Assembly (NCBI GenBank): GCA_950071955.1
Contig: CATMOC010000310.1
Coordinates: forward strand, 1 to 5,237
Origin: an uncultured Mesorhizobium sp.
GTDB taxonomy: Bacteria > Pseudomonadota > Alphaproteobacteria > Rhizobiales > Rhizobiaceae
Reading direction: 5' to 3'
DNA: 5,237 nucleotides
Position 1 is the stretch's first letter. Every line of letters begins with the position of its first letter. This document shows positions 1 to 5,237 of this stretch, piece by piece. Made by a program: the position numbers and the translations under genes. Under the pieces are notes generated by a model. The model had not been told where the DNA came from, made no database searches, and worked only from the letters and a program-made list of their open reading frames with translations.

Positions 1-332
1 GTTTCCAGGAACGCGGTCTCGAGAAGCTTCTCTTCGCCGTTGACGATGACCGTCGTGCTCAGGTTTCCGGTGCGCAAGGTGGTCAGCGCGTTGGCTTCGA
101 CGATGCGCACGTCGGATGCCTCGATCCTGCGGTAGACGATCTTTGCCTGCACCACGCTGTCGACGAGTTTCTGCCTCGTGTCGAAACGGCCGGAGGCGTG
201 GATGTGGACGAGGTCCTCGTGGAGGACGTCCAGCAGACCGCCCTCGTCGGCCGCCTTCAACGCGTCGACCCGCCGCTGTGCCTGGACGGCGACGCGGGCC
301 GCGGCATCACCGGAGGCCATGTGCTGGTCCAT
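1..332 (-). CDS. NTF2/SnoaL-like (DUF4440-type) small protein, partial (3' end outside window)
   Basis: Reading the minus strand from 332 gives 110 open codons that run off the left edge. The N-terminus (MDQHMASGDAAARVAVQAQ) leads into an amphipathic helix. Residues about 33-60 (LLDVLHEDLVHIHASGRF, then DTRQKLVDSV) have the arrangement of DUF4440/SnoaL-like cone-fold proteins: helix, 'L.eD..hiHasG', then 'k..lv..v'. Residues 65-110 alternate as beta strands, as that fold expects. Family members act as small hydrolases or isomerases, or as ligand-binding domains, and the sequence does not tell which. The start lies between an in-frame TGA at 363-365 and the ATG at 330-332, with no other start codon between; ATG 318-320 is an alternative. 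Neither has a good Shine-Dalgarno. It lies 30 bases behind the isomerase-like gene, so the two are probably cotranscribed. The family is fairly sure; the role is unknown. Confidence 0.8.
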   Translation of the reverse strand, partial: MDQHMASGDAAARVAVQAQRRVDALKAADEGGLLDVLHEDLVHIHASGRFDTRQKLVDSVVQAKIVYRRIEASDVRIVEANALTTLRTGNLSTTVIVNGEEKLLETAFLE

Positions 333-362
333 CCCGGCGAGACAAGACGAAGGAGCGGGTGG

Positions 363-1154
363 TCACGTGGCCGCCCTCCTGTCCGCCATTCCCCGCGTCT
401 GCCTGACGGAGCGGCCGACGCGCTCTTCGAGAGACATCGCCGTGTTCGGTATCTCGACGCCTATCACCCTGTCGTCGGGAAGCGCGTCGAGGAACTCCTG
501 CAGCGGGAACACGCCGTCGCCCGGCGGAAGGCGCCTGGTGCGGGCCTCTTCGAGTTGCTTGTCCACCGGCACGCCGTCCGCGCCGTCGCAGATCTGCACG
601 CGCGCGATCCAGTCCATATGCTGCTTCATCTGCGCGATCGTGCCGTCGTTGCGGAAGAAGTGCATGGAATCGACCGTGATCCGGGCATCCGGATCGCCGA
701 GTTTTTCCAGGAATGCCACCGTGTTCGGCAGCGTGTCGTGAGCAAAGCGGCGGCTGATCTCGGTCGAGACCTTGATGCCGTACTCCCGCGCGATCTCGCA
801 GGTGCCCCCGAAGCTGTCGAGGAGACGCGACTGGTCGGGGTCGCGCGCAAGCACATTGATCCAGTTCGCGCCGAGATAGGCGCTGGACTCGATCGCCAGA
901 CGGAAGGATTCGGGATCGGTCTCTGGCTGGAGGTTGAAGGCGTCGACAACGTCGACAGTTATGCCGAGATCGACGCAGCGGCGGCGCACCATCCGCCGTT
1001 GCGGCGTGTCCCCCAGGAGGTTGAAGAAGGGGAACGGCCGCATCGGCTGGATCAGCAGACCGACGAAGGCGCACCCGTATTCAGCTGCGAGTTCGATATG
1101 CCTCGGCGTATCGACTTCCGGGACGGTGAGGAATTCGAGGCTGAGCTGACGCAT
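363..1154 (-). CDS. Sugar phosphate isomerase/epimerase family protein (xylose-isomerase-like TIM barrel)
   Basis: A 263-residue protein with the features of the AP-endonuclease-2/xylose-isomerase-like TIM-barrel family, whose usual length is about 260-300. The N-terminus MRQLSLEFLTVPEV is a first barrel strand. Probable divalent-metal ligands lie at the family's usual strand ends: E132 (in VSTEIS), D162 and H165 (in TVDSMHFF) and E234 (in GVEIP), with D190 in VQICDG nearby. The segment PPGDGVFPLQEFLDAL (210-225) matches the conserved 'G.G..p...fl.aL' loop before the last strand. Members isomerise or epimerise sugars and polyols or dehydrate inososes; the substrate here is not determined. No signal peptide is seen, so it is cytoplasmic. 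I chose the ATG at 1152-1154 because GGAAGG lies four bases upstream and the barrel begins there. The frame stays open to an ATG at 1239-1241, but those extra 29 residues look like untranslated sequence. It is divergent from the regulator gene. Confidence 0.88.
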   Translation of the reverse strand: MRQLSLEFLTVPEVDTPRHIELAAEYGCAFVGLLIQPMRPFPFFNLLGDTPQRRMVRRRCVDLGITVDVVDAFNLQPETDPESFRLAIESSAYLGANWINVLARDPDQSRLLDSFGGTCEIAREYGIKVSTEISRRFAHDTLPNTVAFLEKLGDPDARITVDSMHFFRNDGTIAQMKQHMDWIARVQICDGADGVPVDKQLEEARTRRLPPGDGVFPLQEFLDALPDDRVIGVEIPNTAMSLEERVGRSVRQTRGMADRRAAT

Positions 1155-1178
1155 GGGCCCTTCCGGTTCTGTCCGGAA
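1155..1178 (-). promoter_or_regulatory. Inverted repeat TTCCGG-N6-CCGGAA overlapping the isomerase-gene ribosome-binding site
   Basis: Bases 1161-1166 (TTCCGG) and 1173-1178 (CCGGAA) form a perfect 6-bp inverted repeat with a 6-base spacer. In the leftward mRNA the order is UUCCGG-ACAGAA-CCGGAA-GGGCCC-AUG. The 3' arm therefore contains most of the Shine-Dalgarno (GGAAGG, 1164 to 1159). It could be a DNA operator or an RNA hairpin that hides the ribosome-binding site. The repeat is read directly; its function is inference. Confidence 0.45.
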
Positions 1179-1252
1179 AAGTCTCCACCTGGCCGGCGGT
1201 GCCGTATGCCCCCGCAGCAGGTGACAATGGGTCGTCGGCATCGGCTGCCACC

Positions 1253-1284
1253 ATGACCGGATTTTCCGCGGCTTAGAATATGAT
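1253..1284 (+). promoter_or_regulatory. Possible promoter of the leader ORF/LysR transcript
   Basis: In otherwise GC-rich DNA, 1274-1284 reads TAGAATATGAT. This offers two overlapping -10-like hexamers, TAGAAT (1274-1279) and TATGAT (1279-1284), each one base from TATAAT. The best upstream -35-like hexamer is ATGACC (1253-1258), a weak match with poor spacing (15 or 20 bases), so an activator or autoregulation would be plausible. It sits 12 bases before the Shine-Dalgarno of the leader ORF. The call is tentative. Confidence 0.3.
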
Positions 1285-1295
1285 CCAGTCAGGGA

Positions 1296-1305
1296 AAGGA
1301 AGAGG
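1296..1305 (+). promoter_or_regulatory. Strong ribosome-binding site of the leader ORF
   Basis: AAGGAAGAGG lies seven bases before the ATG at 1313, at ideal spacing. It is the best Shine-Dalgarno in the divergent region, yet it serves the short ORF rather than any in-frame start of the LysR gene. This supports either a translated leader or translational coupling into the regulator gene. Confidence 0.5.
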
Positions 1306-1312
1306 TATCCTC

Positions 1313-1393
1313 ATGCGCCGCCGCTTGCGTGGACTGTCCGACTTTGCCAAGTGGATCCGATCACTCGCAACGGGGACATGCTACCCGCGATGA
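1313..1393 (+). CDS. Possible 26-codon leader ORF, translationally coupled to the LysR-type gene
   Basis: ATG at 1313 opens 26 codons and ends with TGA at 1391-1393. The product begins MRRRLRGLSDFAKWIRS and is basic. Its stop overlaps the likely LysR start at 1390 as ATGA, a classic coupling arrangement. A strong Shine-Dalgarno stands seven bases upstream, while the candidate LysR starts (GTG 1351, ATG 1378, ATG 1390) have none well placed. There is no homology I can recognise, and it is too short for codon statistics. It may be a translated upstream ORF that sets regulator expression, or a chance ORF in GC-rich DNA. The overlap and ribosome-binding site are seen directly; translation is inferred. 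Confidence 0.4.
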   Translation: MRRRLRGLSDFAKWIRSLATGTCYPR

Positions 1394-2310
1394 CCGAAGC
1401 TTTCGCGCGACTGCGCATGCGGCACTTGCGCTGCTTCCAGGCCCTTGCCAGGCACAGTTCCGTCAGTGCCGCGGCGGAGCACATGAACAGCTCGCAGCCG
1501 GCGCTCTCCCGCGCGCTGGCGGAACTCGAAGGCATCATCGGACAGCCGCTCTTCCTTCGCACCGGCCGCGGCCTTTCGCTCACGGAAGCGGGCGAATCGC
1601 TCCGGCGGCACGTCGACGCCGCGCTGTCGCAACTCGAGGCAGGCACGCGTAGCGCGGCGGGACTTTCGCCGGTGCCGGTCGTCGCGGTCGGCATGCTGCC
1701 CAACGTCGCCCGCACGCTCGCAGTGGCAGCCGCAAGCAGGTTCAAGGCCGCCGCGCCGCAGGCCGACCTGCGGCTCTACTGGGCCGGCGTGCCCGAACTG
1801 GTGGCGCGGCTGCACCGGTCGGAGATCGACTTCCTGCTCGGCCGCCTGCTGGCGCTCGACTACATGCCGGGCGTGCGCTTCGAGCACCTCTATTTCGAGC
1901 CGCTGATCTTCGTCGTGGGGCGCGATCATCCCTTCGCGACGCAGCCGGACGCCGTGACGCTCGACGATATCCGGGCCGAACTTGTCGTGGTGCCGATGCC
2001 CGACACGATCATCCGCCGCGAACTCGACAAGTTCACCACCGCCCGGGGGCTCGGCGCCTTTCCCAACAAGATCGAGACGGTGTCCTTCGAGTTCACGCGC
2101 AGCTTCCTCGCCGGAAACCGCGCCGTCGCCTGCGTTCCGCTCGGCGCGGTTCGGCAGGAGATCGCCGACGGCCGCGTCGTGCGACTGAGCCTGACCGGCG
2201 ACGAACTGATGGGTTCGGTCGGCATCACCCACGCGACGGACCGCAAGCTGTCGCCAGAGGCACAGCTGCTGGTCGAGCACGTGCGGGAGGCGGCGCAAGC
2301 CTACGCCTGA
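1390..2310 (+). CDS. LysR-type transcriptional regulator (GbpR/PcaQ-like)
   Basis: A 306-residue protein of normal family length. Residues 11-70 form the LysR winged helix-turn-helix: RHLRCFQALARHSSVSAAAEHM, then the recognition helix around SQPALSRALAELE (35-47) and the wing LFLRTGRGLSLTEAGE. Residues about 92-298 form the periplasmic-binding-like inducer domain, with 'VGMLPNVARTL' as first strand, 'EIDFLLGRL' (145-153) and 'FEPLIFVVGRDHPF' (169-182). The RLRMRHLRCF opening and the GRL motif recall the GbpR/PcaQ branch, which governs sugar or aromatic-acid catabolism. I prefer the start at 1390 because the domain begins just after it and because the upstream short ORF ends there as ATGA. ATG 1378 and GTG 1351 stay in frame but lack a spaced Shine-Dalgarno. 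It probably controls the divergent unit and/or the downstream sulfatase genes in response to a pathway metabolite; that role is inferred from position. Confidence 0.92.
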   Translation: MTEAFARLRMRHLRCFQALARHSSVSAAAEHMNSSQPALSRALAELEGIIGQPLFLRTGRGLSLTEAGESLRRHVDAALSQLEAGTRSAAGLSPVPVVAVGMLPNVARTLAVAAASRFKAAAPQADLRLYWAGVPELVARLHRSEIDFLLGRLLALDYMPGVRFEHLYFEPLIFVVGRDHPFATQPDAVTLDDIRAELVVVPMPDTIIRRELDKFTTARGLGAFPNKIETVSFEFTRSFLAGNRAVACVPLGAVRQEIADGRVVRLSLTGDELMGSVGITHATDRKLSPEAQLLVEHVREAAQAYA

Positions 2311-2330
2311 TATATCCGTTTCGTTATATC
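2309..2330. repeat. A/T-rich inverted repeat GATATA-N10-TATATC, possible operator
   Basis: GATATA (2309-2314) and TATATC (2325-2330) are perfect complements around the centre 2319/2320, with one further C/G match inside. The left arm overlaps the LysR stop codon. The stem is A/T-only apart from its end and no T-run follows directly, so a Rho-independent terminator is unlikely. A regulator binding site upstream of the sulfatase gene is more plausible. It does not fit the symmetric T-N11-A LysR consensus. Confidence 0.35.
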
Positions 2331-2363
2331 TGCTCGGAAGTTGTTATTTCCCCGATCGCGCGG

Positions 2364-2385
2364 GCGCGGCTACAGTCGGCCGCGC
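2364..2385 (+). repeat. GC hairpin before the sulfatase gene
   Basis: GCGCGGC (2364-2370) and GCCGCGC (2379-2385) form a perfect 7-bp stem with the 8-base loop TACAGTCG. The loop contains TACAGT, which could serve as a -10 element, though no good -35 stands at normal distance. No T-run follows, so it is not a standard terminator. It could be a 5' untranslated hairpin or an operator. GC-rich DNA yields such stems by chance, so weight is modest. Confidence 0.3.
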
Positions 2386-2417
2386 AAGACAGACCGCGCG
2401 ATACGCGGCGACGCTCC

Positions 2418-2426
2418 AGGGAGGAG
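2418..2426 (+). promoter_or_regulatory. Ribosome-binding site of the sulfatase gene
   Basis: AGGGAGGAG is a near-perfect anti-16S match, though 11 bases before the ATG at 2438, slightly farther than usual. No other in-frame start lies closer, and the conserved first strand (KNILFIMFDQ) begins five residues in. The start is therefore well fixed. Confidence 0.65.
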
Positions 2427-2437
2427 ACATCGCAGGC

Positions 2438-4117
2438 ATGGCCGAGCCGAAGAACATCCTTTTCATCATGTTCGACCAGCTTCGATGGGATTATCTGAGC
2501 TGCTATGGCCATCCGCACCTGAAGACGCCGAACATCGACCGGCTCGCCGGCAAGGGCGTGCGCTTCACGCGGGCCTACGTCCAGTCGCCGCTGTGTGGTC
2601 CCTCGCGCATGTCGACCTATACCGGACGCTACGTGCACAGCCACGGTGCCTCGTGGAACAACGTGCCGCTGAAGGTCGGCGAACGCACGATGGGCGACCA
2701 TCTGCGCGACGTCGGCATGGGCTGCTGGCTCGTCGGCAAGACGCACATGGCGGCGGATGCCGAAGGAATGCGGCGGCTCGGCCTCGAACCCGACAGCGTC
2801 ATCGGCGCCCGGGTAAGCGAATGTGGCTTCGACGTCTTCGAGCGCGACGACGGGATGCGGCCGGAGGGACCGGACGGCCTCTACGATCCGGGCGGCGCAC
2901 TGAAATACAACGAATACCTGCGCGGCAAGGGCTACGACGGCGACAATCCCTGGCATGACTATGCCAACTCCGCCGTCGACGAGACGGGCAACGTGCTTTC
3001 GGGCTGGTTCCTGAAGAATTCCGACCTTCCCGCCAATATCCGCGAGGAGGACAGCGAGACGCCCTATCTCACGCGTCGCGGGATGGAGTTCATCGAAGGC
3101 CAGCGCGACGCGCGGTGGCTCTGCCACTTGAGCTACATCAAGCCGCACTGGCCCTACATCGTGCCAGAACCCTACGCCTCGATGTACGGACGGCAGGATT
3201 TCCTGCCGCCGGTCCGTTCGCAGGCCGAGCGGGACACGGACCATCCGGTTTTCCGGGGATTCCAGAACGCGCCGGTCGGCCGTGCGCTGTCGCGCGACGA
3301 CGTGCGCGACAAGGTGCTGCGGGCCTATATGGGCCTGATCAAGCAATGCGACGACCAGATGGGCGTGCTGCTCGGCTGGCTCGAAGAGACAGGCCGGATG
3401 GACGACACGATGATCGTCGTCACCTCCGACCATGGCGACTTCATGGGCGATCACTGGATGGGGGAGAAGACCTTCTTCCACGATGCCAGCATCAGGGTTC
3501 CGCTGATCATCTACGATCCGTCGGACAAGGCCGACGCCACGCGCGGCTCGGTCTGCGACGCGCTCGTGGAATGCCTCGATCTCCTGCCGACCTTCGTGGA
3601 GGCGGCGGGAAGCGATCCTTCGCGGCTCGACCACATCCTGGAGGGAAAGTCGCTGCTGCCCTTGCTGCGCGGCGGCGCGGCGCCTCAGCGCGAGGCGGTC
3701 TTCTGCGAATATGACTATTCGGCCAGCCCTCTCGCCGGCAAGCTCGGCCTGCATCCGGCCGACGCGCGCATGTTCATGGTGTTCGACGGCCGCTGGAAGA
3801 TGATCCACTTCGAGGGTGGCTTCCGGCCCATGCTCTTCGACCTCGACGCCGATCCCGACGAACTGGAGGACCTGGGCGCCTCGCCTGCGCAGGAAGACAT
3901 TCGCGCGGCGCTCTACGACAGGCTGTTCGCCTGGGCGCGGCGCCCGGCGGCGCGGACCACGATTTCGAACGACACCTTGCGAGCTGCCCGCGGCAAGTCG
4001 GGCCGCAAGGGCGTGCTGATCGGCGTGGTCGGCGAGGAGGACGCCGACCCGGAGATCGTGGCGAAATATGTCGGGCGCAAGGCGCGCGACATGCGCGCGA
4101 GAAAAGCCGCGGAATAG
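2438..4117 (+). CDS. Sulfatase-family hydrolase (formylglycine-dependent; arylsulfatase/phosphonate monoester hydrolase-like)
   Basis: A 559-residue alkaline-phosphatase-superfamily enzyme that should hydrolyse sulfate, phosphate or phosphonate monoesters. The sulfatase signature is intact: C53-G-P-S-R57, where C53 would be oxidised to formylglycine by an FGE-type enzyme not present here. Metal ligands are D13 and Q14 in IMFDQ near the N-terminus and D331-H332 in TSDHG. Other active-site candidates are N74/N75, K101 and H103 (GKTHM), K235 and H237 (IKPHWPY) and K344 (GEKTFFHD). The Asp-Gln pair and the C-terminal block 'FCEYDYSA ... KMIHFEG..PMLFDLDADPDE' (about 420-475) resemble the rhizobial phosphonate monoester hydrolases, whereas K101-x-H103 is the arylsulfatase form. 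A basic tail of about 60 residues (500-559) follows. There is no signal peptide, so it is cytoplasmic. It is 58 bases upstream of the TAXI binding protein, probably in one operon. The class is certain, the substrate is not. Confidence 0.94.
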   Translation: MAEPKNILFIMFDQLRWDYLSCYGHPHLKTPNIDRLAGKGVRFTRAYVQSPLCGPSRMSTYTGRYVHSHGASWNNVPLKVGERTMGDHLRDVGMGCWLVGKTHMAADAEGMRRLGLEPDSVIGARVSECGFDVFERDDGMRPEGPDGLYDPGGALKYNEYLRGKGYDGDNPWHDYANSAVDETGNVLSGWFLKNSDLPANIREEDSETPYLTRRGMEFIEGQRDARWLCHLSYIKPHWPYIVPEPYASMYGRQDFLPPVRSQAERDTDHPVFRGFQNAPVGRALSRDDVRDKVLRAYMGLIKQCDDQMGVLLGWLEETGRMDDTMIVVTSDHGDFMGDHWMGEKTFFHDASIRVPLIIYDPSDKADATRGSVCDALVECLDLLPTFVEAAGSDPSRLDHILEGKSLLPLLRGGAAPQREAVFCEYDYSASPLAGKLGLHPADARMFMVFDGRWKMIHFEGGFRPMLFDLDADPDELEDLGASPAQEDIRAALYDRLFAWARRPAARTTISNDTLRAARGKSGRKGVLIGVVGEEDADPEIVAKYVGRKARDMRARKAAE

Positions 4118-4175
4118 GGAGGTGCCGGGGCGAAGAACGCACCGGAATGTTCATCAACAGGGAGGAAAACAACAA
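4118..4175 (+). promoter_or_regulatory. Intergenic spacer with ribosome-binding site for the TAXI gene
   Basis: The 58-base spacer contains AGGGAGGA (4159-4166), nine bases before the ATG at 4176, a strong Shine-Dalgarno that fixes this start. GGTGC (4121-4125) can pair with GCACC (4139-4143) around a 13-base loop, giving a weak hairpin with no T-run. No promoter or terminator is evident, which favours cotranscription with the sulfatase gene. Confidence 0.5.
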
Positions 4176-5237
4176 ATGTCGTCAAGAGTCACTCGAAAGA
4201 TCGCAATCCTCGGCTGCGCGGCGGCGCTCTGCCTGGCGGGGCAGGCCGCATTGGCGCAGGTCAACCTCACCGGCGAGACCTCGAGCCCCGGAAACTCGCC
4301 CCATGTGAACATGGTCCATCTGGCCGACGTGCTGGCGCGCGAGGGGATCGCCAACATTCAGGTCTCGGAAGGCCAGACCGCCACCAACTCCATCGTCAAC
4401 GTGGCCGAAGGCAAGACCGACATTGCGACCGCGCCGACCGTCCTGCACTTCCTTCTCGAAAACGGCCGCGGCCCCTTCAGCAGCCAGGGCGAGAACGGAA
4501 AGGCGCTGGCCGGCAAGGTCCGCGCCATGTGGCCTTACAACGCCGGCGCCTACGGGCTGTTCGCGCCCGTCGCATCCGGAATCCGCAGTTACGAGGACAT
4601 CAAGGGCCGCACGGTCTGGAACGGCCCGCCGAGCGGGGCGGCGCTGACGCTCGGACGCCAGACGCTGCAGCTCGGCACCGGCGGCTTCAAGGACGGCGAG
4701 GACTACAAGGGCCTCCAGACCAACTGGGGCCAGTTGCCGACAGTCCTGGTGGACGGTTCGGCCGAAGCCTTCATGGTTCCCGTGACCTTCCCGTCGGACC
4801 GCGTCGTGACGGCGCTCGCCGCGGGCAACGTCAACCTCATCTCCTTTCCCAAGGAAATCTGGGAGAGCGAGGGCATGAAGAAGTTCCTGCGCGCGCCGGG
4901 CAATTCGCCCGTCGTGATCAAGGGCGAGGACATGGGCTACGGCCCCGACCAGGGCGTGACGCTGATCTCGGAGGACGGCTACTTCCGTTCGCCCGGCGTG
5001 CCCTTCGCCACGCTCGTGCGCGCCGACATGCCCGACGATCTCGTGAAGAAGATCACGGCCGCCTACATCGCGTCGATACCGGAACTCAAGAAGCGCGCGC
5101 CCTATGCCGCCAACGTCAATTTCGACGTGGTGGACGAGGAGACGACCGGCTTCTGCGGGGCGCTCACGCTGAAGTACCACCCCGGCGCCGTCGCGGCGTG
5201 GGAAGAGGCGGGCTACGCGATCCCGGACTGCGCCGAG
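4176..5237 (+). CDS. TAXI-family TRAP transporter solute-binding protein, partial (3' end outside window)
   Basis: ATG at 4176 opens 354 codons with no stop before the window edge. Since TAXI proteins are usually about 320-370 residues, little should be missing. Residues 1-27 are a Sec signal peptide: basic MSSRVTRK, a hydrophobic core and ALA before Q28, so the protein is periplasmic. The mature part has the TAXI layout: first strand 'VNLTGETSSPGNSPH', helix 'VNMVHLADVLARE', then 'NSIVNVAEGKTDIATAP' (about 70-88, the 'g..n...l..g..D.a' motif). It continues with 'YGLFAPVASGIRSYEDIKGRTVWNGPPSGA' (the lobe-two nucleotide-like loop) and late 'FATLVRADMPDDLVKKITAAY'. TAXI proteins bind organic acids and related anions and deliver them to a fused TRAP permease driven by ion gradients. 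The permease gene should lie just to the right. The mature protein has only two cysteines, C327 and C352, a possible disulfide. The ligand is not predictable from sequence; linkage to the sulfatase suggests a sulfated or phosphonylated compound. Confidence 0.92.
   Translation, partial: MSSRVTRKIAILGCAAALCLAGQAALAQVNLTGETSSPGNSPHVNMVHLADVLAREGIANIQVSEGQTATNSIVNVAEGKTDIATAPTVLHFLLENGRGPFSSQGENGKALAGKVRAMWPYNAGAYGLFAPVASGIRSYEDIKGRTVWNGPPSGAALTLGRQTLQLGTGGFKDGEDYKGLQTNWGQLPTVLVDGSAEAFMVPVTFPSDRVVTALAAGNVNLISFPKEIWESEGMKKFLRAPGNSPVVIKGEDMGYGPDQGVTLISEDGYFRSPGVPFATLVRADMPDDLVKKITAAYIASIPELKKRAPYAANVNFDVVDEETTGFCGALTLKYHPGAVAAWEEAGYAIPDCAE

Noticed and set aside
1155..1241. A 29-residue N-terminal extension of the isomerase-like protein from ATG 1239-1241
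   Set aside because: The extension has no family resemblance, while the ATG at 1152-1154 has a Shine-Dalgarno and begins at the first barrel strand.
198..1256. A 352-codon plus-strand frame opposite the isomerase-like and NTF2-like genes
   Set aside because: It spans two real minus-strand genes and their junction, and shows no domain. It is explained by GC-biased codon use on the other strand.
1381..2298. A 305-codon minus-strand frame across the LysR gene
   Set aside because: It lies opposite a full-length LysR protein with helix-turn-helix and inducer domain; the translation has low-complexity character.
2309..2350. Rho-independent terminator after the LysR gene
   Set aside because: The stem is nearly all A/T and is followed by TGCTCGG rather than a T-run, so it does not meet terminator criteria.
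2324..3808. A 494-codon open frame on the minus strand across the sulfatase gene
   Set aside because: It is antisense to a clear sulfatase with intact catalytic motifs. Its translation is rich in H, R, A and V with no recognisable domain, which is typical of a mirror frame in high-GC DNA.
4209..4220. Lipoprotein signal (ILGC, Cys 14) in the TAXI protein
   Set aside because: The hydrophobic stretch before Cys 14 is too short and Leu at -2 is atypical. The longer core ending ALA before Gln 28 fits ordinary signal peptidase I cleavage.
4182..5180. A 332-codon minus-strand frame across the TAXI gene
   Set aside because: The plus strand encodes a signal peptide and a continuous TAXI domain; the minus frame has no recognisable fold.

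Overview
The window looks like chromosomal or megaplasmid DNA of a high-GC alphaproteobacterium, probably Hyphomicrobiales. This is inferred from the strongly GC-biased third codon positions, the gene families present and the Shine-Dalgarno style; no marker gene is present to prove it. All coding sequence is metabolic or transport-related. I see no tRNA, rRNA, insertion sequence, phage gene, CRISPR array or integrase.

The layout is divergent. Leftward from about 1154 runs a two-gene unit: a xylose-isomerase-like TIM-barrel protein (sugar phosphate isomerase/epimerase family, 1154 to 363), then an NTF2/SnoaL-like (DUF4440-type) small protein that runs off the left edge (332 to <3). Rightward runs a LysR-type regulator (1390 to 2310), preceded by a possible 26-codon leader ORF (1313 to 1393) whose stop overlaps the regulator start as ATGA. 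Next come an alkaline-phosphatase-superfamily sulfatase/phosphonate monoester hydrolase (2438 to 4117) and a TAXI-family TRAP solute-binding protein that is still open at the right edge (4176 to >5237).

The likely theme is uptake and breakdown of an organic acid or polyol-like compound carrying a sulfate or phosphonate/phosphate ester. The periplasmic TAXI protein would capture the ligand for a TRAP permease expected just right of the window. The cytoplasmic, formylglycine-dependent hydrolase would remove the ester group. The TIM-barrel enzyme and small NTF2-like protein may process the carbon skeleton, and the LysR protein is the natural candidate regulator. The families are well supported by sequence, but the substrate and the idea of one joint pathway are inference.

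Two non-coding intervals carry structure. The 158-base divergent region (1155-1312) has a perfect TTCCGG-N6-CCGGAA inverted repeat over the ribosome-binding site of the isomerase-like gene, an A/T-rich promoter-like stretch and a strong Shine-Dalgarno before the leader ORF. The 127-base gap before the sulfatase (2311-2437) has an A/T dyad at the regulator stop codon and a 7-bp GC hairpin.
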